DNA from: CAWHOW01 sp050013795
GTDB lineage: Bacteria; Bacteroidota; Bacteroidia; Bacteroidales; CG2-30-32-10
DNA: 6,710 nt
Direction of reading: 5' to 3'
NCBI GenBank assembly: GCA_050013795.1
Contig: JBEKEO010000172.1
Span: forward strand, 1-6,710
How positions within the stretch are numbered: position 1 is the first letter of the stretch; every line of letters starts with the position of its first letter. Both the position numbers and the translations under genes were made by a program. The notes below the pieces were generated by a model. That model was not told the origin of the DNA and ran no database searches. It saw only the letters and a list, made by a program, of their open reading frames with translations. Positions 1 to 6,710 of the stretch are shown here, in pieces.

Positions 1-294
1 TTTTCTGTCGTCGTTCCTGTTGTCGTTGTTAAAACTTCTTCTTGGTCCTTCTGTTTTCGGTTTTGCAACAGAAACCAGGATTTGTTTGCCATCATAGTCG
101 GCCTGGTTCAATTCTTCAATAGCTTTTTTAGCTTCTTCTTCGCTGTCCATTTCAACAAAACCAAATCCTCTGGATCTTCCTGAGTATTTATCAGTGATAA
201 CTTTTGCAGATTTTACTGCACCATACTCTTCAAATAATGTTTTTAAATCATCGTCGCTTACTTTGAAGCTCAAATTTGATACAAAAATGTTCAT
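1..294 (-). CDS. RRM-domain RNA-binding protein (C-terminal end outside window)
   Basis: This is a small cytoplasmic single-RRM protein predicted to bind single-stranded RNA. The 98 codons visible have no stop and run off the left edge. The domain fills residues 1 to about 80. The RNP2 strand is IFVSNL (residues 3-8), and the RNP1 strand is RGFGFVEM (residues 42-49), with the exposed aromatics F44 and F46 that stack on RNA bases in this family. The last strand is QILVSVAKP. After residue 80 the chain becomes an Arg/Asn/Asp-rich, probably disordered tail (RRSFNNDNRNDDRK). Such proteins usually end within a few tens of residues of this point, so little is probably missing. The ATG at 294-292 is chosen because RNP2 begins at residue 3. 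No Shine-Dalgarno sequence precedes it, as is normal in Bacteroidetes. The gene has its own promoter and a leader of about 130 nt. Family assignment is very secure; the RNA targets cannot be read from the sequence. Confidence 0.95.
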   Translation of the reverse strand, partial: MNIFVSNLSFKVSDDDLKTLFEEYGAVKSAKVITDKYSGRSRGFGFVEMDSEEEAKKAIEELNQADYDGKQILVSVAKPKTEGPRRSFNNDNRNDDRK

Positions 295-429
295 AATGTA
301 AATTTTAAATGAATAAATAATTTGACCTGAGTCTTGAACAGGGGATGCAGACGATAGATTAATTTTCTTTTGAGGAAAATAAAAAAGTACGATTGCGGGG
401 TCCTTATTAAAAACTATTATCAAACGTTA
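295..429 (-). promoter_or_regulatory. Long 5' untranslated leader of the RRM gene, candidate regulatory RNA
   Basis: If transcription starts a few bases after the -7 element at 436-443, the mRNA has about 130-135 nt before the ATG, with no open reading frame that I can support. Read on the minus strand, it contains a perfect 6-bp hairpin, ATTTTC-(7 nt)-GAAAAT, at 380-362. It also contains two C-rich patches (GGACCCCGC near 405-397 and GCATCCCCTG near 346-337) and two copies of ATCGT (near 395-391 and 354-350), in otherwise AT-rich DNA. A leader of this length before an RNA-binding protein gene suggests post-transcriptional control, for example self-binding or cold response. That is inference; no known riboswitch class was recognised. 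The hairpin is AT-rich and weak. Confidence 0.4.
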
Positions 430-435
430 ACAACA

Positions 436-464
436 CAAAGGTAATATAAAAAACGGTACATCAA
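436..464 (-). promoter_or_regulatory. Probable Bacteroidetes-type promoter of the RRM gene
   Basis: On the minus strand, TACCTTTG (443-436) matches the Bacteroidetes primary-sigma -7 consensus TAnnTTTG exactly. A TTG (464-462) lies 18 bp upstream of it, within the spacing described for the TTG -33 element in this phylum. The full TTTG form is not present (the base before TTG is G). It is correctly placed downstream of the terminator at 541-570 and reads toward the RRM gene. The bases between 465 and 540 hold nothing that I can identify, apart from a near-match TACGTTTC at 488-481. Confidence 0.6.
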
Positions 465-540
465 CATTATATTTTATTCCGAAACGTAAAATATAGTATT
501 TATTCATACTTGGAATTGTCATTGAAACACTTGTCTAAAA

Positions 541-570
541 TAAAAAAGCCCGCTTTTAGCGGGCTTTTTT
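541..570 (-). terminator. Intrinsic terminator of the secreted-protein gene
   Basis: A perfect inverted repeat, with arms AAAAAAGCCCGC (542-553) and GCGGGCTTTTTT (559-570), encloses a 5-nt loop. The six-base GC core followed by a run of T on either strand makes a textbook Rho-independent terminator that could work in both directions. On the minus strand it begins 14 bp after the stop codon of the 944-residue protein, so that gene is the obvious user. It also insulates the RRM promoter downstream. No plus-strand gene ends here. Confidence 0.93.
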
Positions 571-584
571 ATGATGCTGAATGT

Positions 585-3419
585 TTATTTTTCAGCTATA
601 TTAGCATTATAGTATGCTTTTATTTTAACAACTCTTTGTTTAAGCAGGTCCACGCTTAGCATATTTCCTGAATAATCAAATGCTGTAATATAAGCTATGT
701 CAATATTTTTTGTTTCACCTGCTTTAAAAGTAAAGGGCCCAATTGAACCAAGTCCTCTCCTGTCGCCAGGCTGATTTCCTGCAGAATATTCATTCCATCC
801 ACCATAGGACTCAGAAAACATATAATTGCAAAGGGTTTTACCACCAATTCCGATTCCGCCATATGTTGCATGAGAATTATCTTTCCATATACTCCTCAAA
901 TAATTGTAAAAATCATTACCATTTGCAGGATCCTGAGCAATAGGGTTACCTATACCCAGATTATTGTAATACGTAAAATGAGTCATTTTCTCACTTAAAA
1001 ATGTAGTACCCTGAGCCGGAGGATATTTTCCGTATCCGTACATTCCTTCGTCAAAGTCTTTCCCGTTATATCCGAAGAATGTACTAAGGCCGGGATCGCA
1101 TCCGATATAATCGTCAGAAGAATTGCCGATATCAGTATCAGTAAGTAAACCAACATAAACGGAATCATAAGTATCCTTTGAACGGTTAATTATCTTATAG
1201 TTCAGGAAAATAGTGTTATTAAGGGCAGAATCTTTGGGTGCATCAAAAGCATATGCCATAGCCTGAACTTCAATACCTAATTTCTTGCACTGTGTTTCAG
1301 CATGTTTTGCCCTGTCATCATTAAAAATAAAGAAGACTGCTTCATCTCCTTTAATGAGAGGATAGTCTCCATTCTTAGGGTCATAAGTACCATTTTGATT
1401 TACATCAACATATGGTGCAAGGTTTGCTGCCTGGCCTAAACTAATATCTCCATTTCCCGGCCAGTCAGCTATACTGGTAGGTACGCTATAACCATTATCT
1501 TTCCAATGAGCTTTATGATATTCTATTTCTTTTTTAGTCACCTTCCAAACTTGATTCCAGAGACTATCCTGAACAGCAGAATATTTTTCCGTTTTCATAA
1601 CAGGTCCTGAATAGAAATCATTTCCTTTACGGTCTTCTCCTTTTGCGGCTAAATGAAGTTGATGCTTGCTGTCATATCCTCCTATCCATAAAGTTCCAGA
1701 ATAAATAGTGCTTTTACCACTTCCTTTGGGAACTTCATACTTAGCGTCAACAAAATCCCAAAACATGCTTCCTTCAGAGTTAAAACGTGCATTGATGTTA
1801 TTAATATCAAGGTTACTGTACGCTATTTTAGTATTATCAACTATAACTATATTAATTGCTTCAGACATGGATGAACCTGATGAATTCGTTACAACAAGGT
1901 AATATGTTCCTGTTTTAGTAACGGTATAAGAAGGGGAATTAGCAGCAAAAATTTTAGCATCGTTCTTAAACCATTGATATTTTTCATTTGGCAAAGGATT
2001 ATCTATGGATAACACATTGATGTTTTCTGTAATATTTGGTTTTGCAGGAGGCAAAGAATCAATAGTAATAAATTTTATTTTCTGGCTTATACAGCCCTCG
2101 TTTGATGTAACTATTAATGTTATAGGGGTATTTCCATGTTTTTGAAATACGTGGGGGACGCTGGCATCTTTTGCAGAAGTTCCATCACCAAAATCCCATA
2201 CATATGATTTTGCTCCTGTTGAAGTGTTACTAAATTTAACATTCAATGGTACATTTTTACCCGTCGAAGGTTCCATTGCAAAATTTGCTTTAGCATAAGG
2301 ACAATATGAAGCAATATTATTTGGTTCTCCGTTAATTCCTTTAAACGTTCCGCCAGCAATAAGTGAACCATTAAATTCGCAGAAACAAATGATTTGTTGG
2401 CTTTTTACTAAATCAACAGATGACCATACTTTCCCGTTCCATTTTGCAATATTATTCGCCGGTCCGGGTCCTGCATTACTAAATATTCCTCCAACATATA
2501 ATTCACCATTAAATGAATTCAAAGCTCTTCCGGAACTTTCGCCTGTAGATAAATATTCTATTCCTGTTCCAACTTGTTGAAAATTATTTCCATCCCATTT
2601 TACAATATTATTAACAGCAATATTCCCAGCAACATTGAAAAATCCTGTGATATATAGTTCGTTATTATAAATAGTCATTGCTCTTGCAGATGGATCTACA
2701 GTAGTAGTTACTGATATCCCTCTGCCTAATGCGGACCAGTTTGATCCATCCCATTTAGCAATGGTTTTTGCGGCAGTAACACCAGCAAAACTGAAAATGC
2801 CACCGGCATATAAATTATCATTGAAAACACATAAAGAATATACTCTTCCATCAATTCCTGAACCGGAAACATTCCATGCATTATTATCCCACTTTGCAAT
2901 TGCAGAACCCACAACCGACCAAGTTTTGCCATCCCATTTAGCAATATTCGATGTTGCAATAGATCCTGCATTACTAAATTGACCTGCAACATATAATTCA
3001 TTTTTGAAAACAGCCATTGTGAGTATTCTTCCATTTATTCCTTTGCCCACAGGTTGCAATGTTTTGCCATCCCATTTAGCAATATGGTTTAAAGTATCTG
3101 AACCAGCCATTATAAAATTACCTCCTAGATAAAGCTCACCACTATAAACACACATTGATGTTATAGAAGCATCAACTCCCGATGCAACAGCAAACCATTT
3201 TATTCCGTCCCACTTTGCAATATTTGAAACATTTATATTCCCGGCCTTAGTAAACTGACCGCCAACATATAATTCGTTATGATATTCTGCCATTGCACTG
3301 ACATTACCGTCAACTCCATATCCAAGAGGCGACCAACTTTGTGCAGAAACAGTTAAATCGATAAATGAACCTATAAATAATATCATAAGTCCAACGAGTA
3401 TTTTGCAAATAGTTTTCAT
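585..3419 (-). CDS. Secreted multidomain protein: propeller-type repeats, PKD, Ig-like and Bacteroidetes C-terminal module
   Basis: This 944-residue protein is predicted to be exported; its ligand or activity is unknown. Residues 1-26 form a signal peptide (K2/K6, hydrophobic core, cleavage after VSA), leaving Gln as the first mature residue. Residues 28-375 are repeats built on ELYVGG.F..AG....NIAKWDG, probably a beta-propeller. They resemble the repeats of fungal Rax2 in pattern; this is a similarity only. About 380-455 is a PKD domain with YVWDFGDG (406-413). About 456-530 is Ig-like (YQWFKND, then TGTYYLVVTN). Residues 531-944 form a module I associate with Bacteroidetes secreted proteins. 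It includes a calcium-loop-like DVNQNGTYDPKNGDYP (672-687) and DTDIGNSSDDYIGCD (761-775). Relatives often end in a type IX secretion sorting domain; this one stops at NANIAEK without one. There is no catalytic signature; adhesion or cell-surface binding is a guess. The ATG at 3419 is fixed by the signal peptide. The gene has its own promoter and terminator. Confidence 0.92.
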   Translation of the reverse strand: MKTICKILVGLMILFIGSFIDLTVSAQSWSPLGYGVDGNVSAMAEYHNELYVGGQFTKAGNINVSNIAKWDGIKWFAVASGVDASITSMCVYSGELYLGGNFIMAGSDTLNHIAKWDGKTLQPVGKGINGRILTMAVFKNELYVAGQFSNAGSIATSNIAKWDGKTWSVVGSAIAKWDNNAWNVSGSGIDGRVYSLCVFNDNLYAGGIFSFAGVTAAKTIAKWDGSNWSALGRGISVTTTVDPSARAMTIYNNELYITGFFNVAGNIAVNNIVKWDGNNFQQVGTGIEYLSTGESSGRALNSFNGELYVGGIFSNAGPGPANNIAKWNGKVWSSVDLVKSQQIICFCEFNGSLIAGGTFKGINGEPNNIASYCPYAKANFAMEPSTGKNVPLNVKFSNTSTGAKSYVWDFGDGTSAKDASVPHVFQKHGNTPITLIVTSNEGCISQKIKFITIDSLPPAKPNITENINVLSIDNPLPNEKYQWFKNDAKIFAANSPSYTVTKTGTYYLVVTNSSGSSMSEAINIVIVDNTKIAYSNLDINNINARFNSEGSMFWDFVDAKYEVPKGSGKSTIYSGTLWIGGYDSKHQLHLAAKGEDRKGNDFYSGPVMKTEKYSAVQDSLWNQVWKVTKKEIEYHKAHWKDNGYSVPTSIADWPGNGDISLGQAANLAPYVDVNQNGTYDPKNGDYPLIKGDEAVFFIFNDDRAKHAETQCKKLGIEVQAMAYAFDAPKDSALNNTIFLNYKIINRSKDTYDSVYVGLLTDTDIGNSSDDYIGCDPGLSTFFGYNGKDFDEGMYGYGKYPPAQGTTFLSEKMTHFTYYNNLGIGNPIAQDPANGNDFYNYLRSIWKDNSHATYGGIGIGGKTLCNYMFSESYGGWNEYSAGNQPGDRRGLGSIGPFTFKAGETKNIDIAYITAFDYSGNMLSVDLLKQRVVKIKAYYNANIAEK
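2295..3338 (-). repeat. Coding tandem repeats of the propeller region (seven full units plus a stub)
   Basis: Residues 28-375 consist of imperfect repeats ending in IAKWDG. The conserved Trp falls at residues 70, 116, 162, 177, 223, 275 and 327, giving spacings of 46, 46, 15, 46, 52 and 52, with a final degenerate unit (NNIASYCPY) after that. The full units number seven, a common blade count for propellers. The two 52-residue units carry a six-residue insertion after the G.GI turn. At the DNA level the repeats show as recurring TCCCA(T/C)TT(T/A)GCAAT(A) on the plus strand, for example near 2752, 2932, 3071 and 3209. The copies are diverged, so they are old rather than recent duplications. Confidence 0.85.
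2883..2927 (-). repeat. Truncated 15-residue repeat unit inside the propeller
   Basis: Residues 165-179 (KTWSVVGSAIAKWDN) contain only the beginning and the end of a repeat unit. The usual middle, containing the ELYVGG.F..AG core, is absent: about 31 residues or 93 bp. The reading frame is kept. On the minus strand GGTTCTGCAATTG (2909-2897) matches GGTTCAGGAATTG (2864-2852) at 11 of 13 bases, 45 bp away. This fits slippage or recombination between neighbouring repeats, either a deletion within an eighth unit or a 45-bp partial duplication. Confidence 0.75.
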
Positions 3420-3442
3420 ATTTTTTATGAATTTATAAAAGG

Positions 3443-3473
3443 CAAAAATAAGATATATTATGTATAATGCAAA
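3443..3473 (-). promoter_or_regulatory. Strong Bacteroidetes-type promoter of the secreted-protein gene
   Basis: On the minus strand, TTTG (3473-3470), 19 bp of AT-rich spacer and TATTTTTG (3450-3443) match the Bacteroidetes primary-sigma consensus TTTG-N19-21-TAnnTTTG in full. The -7 element ends 23 bp before the ATG at 3419, so the untranslated leader would be only about 15-20 nt. No Shine-Dalgarno sequence is visible, but the leader is A/T-rich just before the start, as is usual in the phylum. The site lies in the 82-bp gap after the helicase gene, allowing expression independent of it. Confidence 0.75.
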
Positions 3474-3501
3474 AATTAAGATAAGAAAAAATAGAAATTG
3501 T

Positions 3502-6500
3502 TTATTTTAACAAAACTGCCTTATTCAAATCAACATATACAAGAATTTGTTCCGTTTCCGAATAACCCATTCTTTCCATGGCCTCGGCATATTGTTTAAT
3601 TTGTTGTTTATGCGTATCGCTTATGTGCGAGCTAGTTTTATAATCCAGAATTACAGCTTTGTTTCCTTTAAGAACAACCCTGTCTGGACGTATTACGGTA
3701 CCATCATTTAAAAGAATTTCGGCTTCGGATTTAAAAACTGAATCTTTTTGAAAGTATTCTGCTATTTCAGGTAAGCTGAGTATATTTTTAATTTCAACGG
3801 TAAGTTCGTTTTCCTGCTCTTTTTCAATTATTCCATCCTGAACAAGCTGATAAATAACCTTTTCAGTGTTTTCAATATTATCAATCAGTGAAAGGATAAA
3901 ATGAACAAGATTGCCCCATTCGCTGTTCCTTAAAGGATTTTCTACATCCCATACATCGGATGATTTTTTTCTTAGATGAACTAATTGTCCGTCTTTTCTT
4001 GAACGATACGGATGTAGTGAAACTGTTTTTGTTGCGTCATCTTTTTCCCTTATATATGATAACTTTTCACCCGTTGTATATAATCCTTTATTTTCATCCC
4101 ATTTGTCCTGTGATTGAAGAAAGGAAGCAAAAAGATCAGGGATAGATTTAGGTTCTGAAAAATTATCAGATGGTTTTTTTGATAAAATATAAAGCCTTTC
4201 TGATGGTCTTGTCATTACTACATAAAGAATATTTAGCATGTCAAGAAAGGATTTATTTTTTTCTAAGAGGTAAAACTCTTCAAATTCTGTTTCTCCTAAT
4301 TGTTCATTATTGTTAACAAGCGAAGATTGTAATTCGGGTATTTCGGGTATATCAGTATCAATCCATAAATTATTTTTAGTGTTTCTAACCCTTTCAGTAG
4401 CATAAGGATAAATGACAACGGGGAATTCAAGCCCTTTTGATTTGTGAATGGTCATTATTCTAATGGCATCTATTCCATCGGGAACAATTATAGATCGTTT
4501 ATTTTTTTGTTCTTCCCACCAATTTAAAAATTCCGGGATATTGTTTTTCTTTTTTGCAGAGAATTCCAGCACAGCATCAAGAAAAAATTGAATGTATGAA
4601 TCTGTGATTTTATTAATTCCAAAAATGGCGATTAATTCTTCAAATACTTCGTAAACAGGCAATGAAGCAAGCAGAGATAAATTGATAATGAAATTATTTT
4701 TATGCAAATATTCACAGAATAGATTTGTATTAATTGAATTATCCTTACCTGAACTTGCCCTTCTTAGTACCTTGCATAATGCAAAAATATCATTGTCAAG
4801 TACCAATGATTTTGATATCAGGTAATGCAAAATTCTATACTTGGATAAATCTTCATTTGTATTGGCAATAAATGAAGCGCAGGCAAGCAGGAAACTGATC
4901 TCTGGCGAAGTTGCCAGCAGCAGTGATTCTTCTGAAACAATTTTAATGCCCGATGAAATAAGATGTCGCGCAATAACGGAAGCATTTTTATTGGACCTGC
5001 AAAGAATGGCTATATCACGAAATAAAAAATTTTGTTCTTGAAGTTCATCAATAATTTCAGTAATCTTATCCAAAGTAATTTCATCGTATGTTATATCTTC
5101 AAAATCATTCTTGTCAATAAAATCAATTTGAATATACCCTCCCTTATTTTCAGGATTATATGTTTGCTCGCATTGCTTATATATAAATTTTATATAATCA
5201 GAACTGGTCGACGATATATAGCTGAAGAATTTATTATTGAAATCAATAATTTCCGCTTTTGACCTGTAATTTGAAGAAAGATTTTTTTCCTCATAACTTC
5301 GTTTAATTGCTGCCGCTCTTTCTTTCGAGAAAGTATCCGATATTCCTTTGGGAAGATCAGGAAGAAAAGCAAATTGTTCCACATCGCCTCCTCTCCAGCG
5401 GTAAATAGCTTGTTTGCCATCGCCTACTATCATATTGAAATGATCGTATGACAGTGAATTTTCTATCAGCGGTAGCAGGTTCATCCACTGGAGAGTAGAT
5501 GTATCCTGAAACTCGTCAATGAGATAATTCTGATATTTCTCACCTATGCGTTCATATATGAATGGAACGGGCTGCGAAACCACAATCTTCAAAATTCTAC
5601 TGTTGAATTCTGAAATAGTAAGAATATTATCTTCTTTTTTAATTTCATCAATAATGCTTTCAATTTCGTTGAGTACGGCAACGGGATATATGTTTGCAAA
5701 TAGCAGTTTGTAAATCACATATTGTTTGTACTGTTTTTCTTTAATCTGCCTGATTTTTAGAAAAGCATTTCCAAGTTCTTCTTTTATTTTATCTATATTC
5801 GATTTTTCTGAAGTTGTCGCTTTACCTGCATACCATTTATCTTGCTCCACAGTTTCTGCCACATAACTATTTGGATTTATTTTCCCGATTAATCCATTCG
5901 ACAGGTTCTCAAAATATTTTCCTATACCGCTATTCCCCCTGTAAAATGAATCAGTAGGAATGTTATATTTGGTAATCTGAGCATAAGTTTTGCTTGCGAT
6001 AGTCGTAATATCCTTCTCGAACTTTGAAATAAGTGTTTCTAGTTTTTTTCTGATTTCAAGAAAATCATTTATACTGAGATTCCGGATCTTTTCTAAATGA
6101 AGATAATTGTCTTCTTTGAATAGCTGCTGTGCAAAGTCATGCAAATCTTTTTCTATGTGCCAGCTTTTTTCATCATCTGTTTTCGCTTCGGCGAATTCGA
6201 CAAGGATTTTAGTGAGCAATTCATCGGAACCGGCTTTATTCAATAGTAAATCTATGGCATTTGAAAGGAGTTTGCCCATATCCATTTCAACTTCAAAGTT
6301 CATCGGGATTTTTAGGTCGTGGGCAAAACTTCGGATAATACGGTGAACGAAACTATCAATAGTGCCAATGGCGAAATCGGAATAATTATGAAGAATGGAA
6401 TTGAGCACCTGCCTTGATTTTTCCGCAATTTCTTTTTCGTTAAGTGATGTTATTTTAAGCAAATCGGGCAATAGGAATTTATATGCAGCGCTGTTTTTAT

Positions 6501-6696
6501 CGAAAGGGAAAAAAGATAATTCGGTAAGATACCTAAGTGTTCTATCTTTCATTTCGTTGGCTGCCTTATTGGTAAAGGTTATGGCAAGAATATGCCTGAA
6601 GTACTCCGGCTTTTGTATAGCCAGCGTAATATATTCTTTTACCAGTGTAAAAGTTTTTCCCGAACCTGCAGAAGATTTATAAACAGTAAACGGCAT
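3502..6696 (-). CDS. UvrD/AddA-type ATP-dependent helicase-nuclease (RecB-like)
   Basis: This 1064-residue cytoplasmic superfamily 1A helicase has a C-terminal nuclease and is most likely the AddA-like subunit that resects double-strand DNA ends for RecA recombination. All helicase motifs are present: Walker A SSAGSGKT (8-15), Ia AITFTNKAANEM (38-49), II IDEFQD (393-398), III VGDGKQAIYRWRGGD (424-438), IV LSSNYRS (473-479), V MTIHKSKGLEFP (748-759) and VI YVVMTRPSERL (825-835). The PD-(D/E)XK nuclease occupies about 925-1064: H932, RPDRVV (D1005), ILDYKTS (D1018, K1020) and QIKQYAEAM. All expected catalytic residues are there, so both activities look intact. The order helicase then nuclease and the length fit AddA/RecB rather than UvrD or PcrA (about 700 residues). 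The ATG at 6696 is fixed by an in-frame TGA at 6702-6700 and by Walker A at residue 8. An AddB-like partner would have to lie outside the window. No terminator follows the stop. RecB itself is the main alternative. Confidence 0.93.
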   Translation of the reverse strand: MPFTVYKSSAGSGKTFTLVKEYITLAIQKPEYFRHILAITFTNKAANEMKDRTLRYLTELSFFPFDKNSAAYKFLLPDLLKITSLNEKEIAEKSRQVLNSILHNYSDFAIGTIDSFVHRIIRSFAHDLKIPMNFEVEMDMGKLLSNAIDLLLNKAGSDELLTKILVEFAEAKTDDEKSWHIEKDLHDFAQQLFKEDNYLHLEKIRNLSINDFLEIRKKLETLISKFEKDITTIASKTYAQITKYNIPTDSFYRGNSGIGKYFENLSNGLIGKINPNSYVAETVEQDKWYAGKATTSEKSNIDKIKEELGNAFLKIRQIKEKQYKQYVIYKLLFANIYPVAVLNEIESIIDEIKKEDNILTISEFNSRILKIVVSQPVPFIYERIGEKYQNYLIDEFQDTSTLQWMNLLPLIENSLSYDHFNMIVGDGKQAIYRWRGGDVEQFAFLPDLPKGISDTFSKERAAAIKRSYEEKNLSSNYRSKAEIIDFNNKFFSYISSTSSDYIKFIYKQCEQTYNPENKGGYIQIDFIDKNDFEDITYDEITLDKITEIIDELQEQNFLFRDIAILCRSNKNASVIARHLISSGIKIVSEESLLLATSPEISFLLACASFIANTNEDLSKYRILHYLISKSLVLDNDIFALCKVLRRASSGKDNSINTNLFCEYLHKNNFIINLSLLASLPVYEVFEELIAIFGINKITDSYIQFFLDAVLEFSAKKKNNIPEFLNWWEEQKNKRSIIVPDGIDAIRIMTIHKSKGLEFPVVIYPYATERVRNTKNNLWIDTDIPEIPELQSSLVNNNEQLGETEFEEFYLLEKNKSFLDMLNILYVVMTRPSERLYILSKKPSDNFSEPKSIPDLFASFLQSQDKWDENKGLYTTGEKLSYIREKDDATKTVSLHPYRSRKDGQLVHLRKKSSDVWDVENPLRNSEWGNLVHFILSLIDNIENTEKVIYQLVQDGIIEKEQENELTVEIKNILSLPEIAEYFQKDSVFKSEAEILLNDGTVIRPDRVVLKGNKAVILDYKTSSHISDTHKQQIKQYAEAMERMGYSETEQILVYVDLNKAVLLK

Positions 6697-6710
6697 GAAT
6701 CAAATTGAAA

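Noticed and set aside
301..570. A possible plus-strand small RNA ending at the bidirectional terminator
   Set aside because: No plus-strand TAnnTTTG element with a properly spaced TTTG was found, and the terminator is fully explained by the minus-strand gene ending at 585.
2726..3034. A 102-codon open frame on the minus strand inside the propeller region
   Set aside because: It overlaps the secreted-protein gene in another frame. Its own repeated pattern (LLNGM) is simply the frame-shifted reading of the AKWDG repeats.
2295..3338. A CRISPR-like or mobile repeat array
   Set aside because: The period is about 138-156 bp, the copies are diverged and in frame, and each encodes the same protein motif, so they are domain repeats.
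5190..5420. A 76-codon minus-strand frame within the helicase gene
   Set aside because: It is an out-of-frame reading of the segment encoding motifs III-IV; the helicase frame is intact throughout, so there is no frameshift.
6107..6682. Plus-strand open frames of 79 and 95 codons opposite the helicase N-terminus
   Set aside because: They lie antisense to conserved helicase motifs, have Ser/Leu-rich composition typical of shadow frames, and have no promoter or recognisable domain.
3502..6696. A defence-system helicase-nuclease or new anti-phage system
   Set aside because: Motif order, length and the C-terminal nuclease fit the housekeeping AddA/RecB family, and no defence or mobile genes accompany it.

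Overview
The window is AT-rich and carries three protein genes, all on the minus strand and spaced like a chromosomal region rather than a mobile element. Several signs point to the Bacteroidetes (Bacteroidota). Two promoter-like sites match the phylum's TTG/TTTG...TAnnTTTG consensus. The starts lack clear Shine-Dalgarno sequences. The first gene encodes a single-RRM RNA-binding protein of the type common in this phylum. The middle gene encodes a large secreted propeller/PKD/Ig protein with a C-terminal module I associate with Bacteroidetes surface or type IX-secreted proteins. I cannot name a genus.

Layout from right to left, which is the direction of transcription. Positions 6696-3502 encode a complete 1064-residue UvrD/AddA-type helicase with a C-terminal RecB-like nuclease, probably the AddA subunit of a double-strand-break repair enzyme. 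An 82-bp gap follows with no visible terminator but with a very good Bacteroidetes promoter. Positions 3419-585 encode a complete 944-residue secreted protein: signal peptide, seven full ~46-52-residue propeller-type repeats plus one 15-residue stub, PKD domain, Ig-like domain and a ~415-residue C-terminal module. A strong GC-rich hairpin terminator (541-570) lies 14 bp beyond its stop. A ~245-bp non-coding stretch then holds a promoter and a long (~130 nt) untranslated leader for the RRM protein gene, which starts at 294 and runs off the left edge.

The three genes do not obviously form one pathway: DNA repair, an envelope or secreted protein, and an RNA-binding regulator. The two internal promoters and the terminator suggest that at least the last two are separate transcription units. 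I saw no CRISPR array, tRNA, rRNA, insertion sequence or phage gene, and nothing that makes a convincing case for a new defence or mobile system. The points most worth a second look are the missing type IX sorting domain on the secreted protein, the collapsed repeat in its propeller, and the long leader of the RRM gene.
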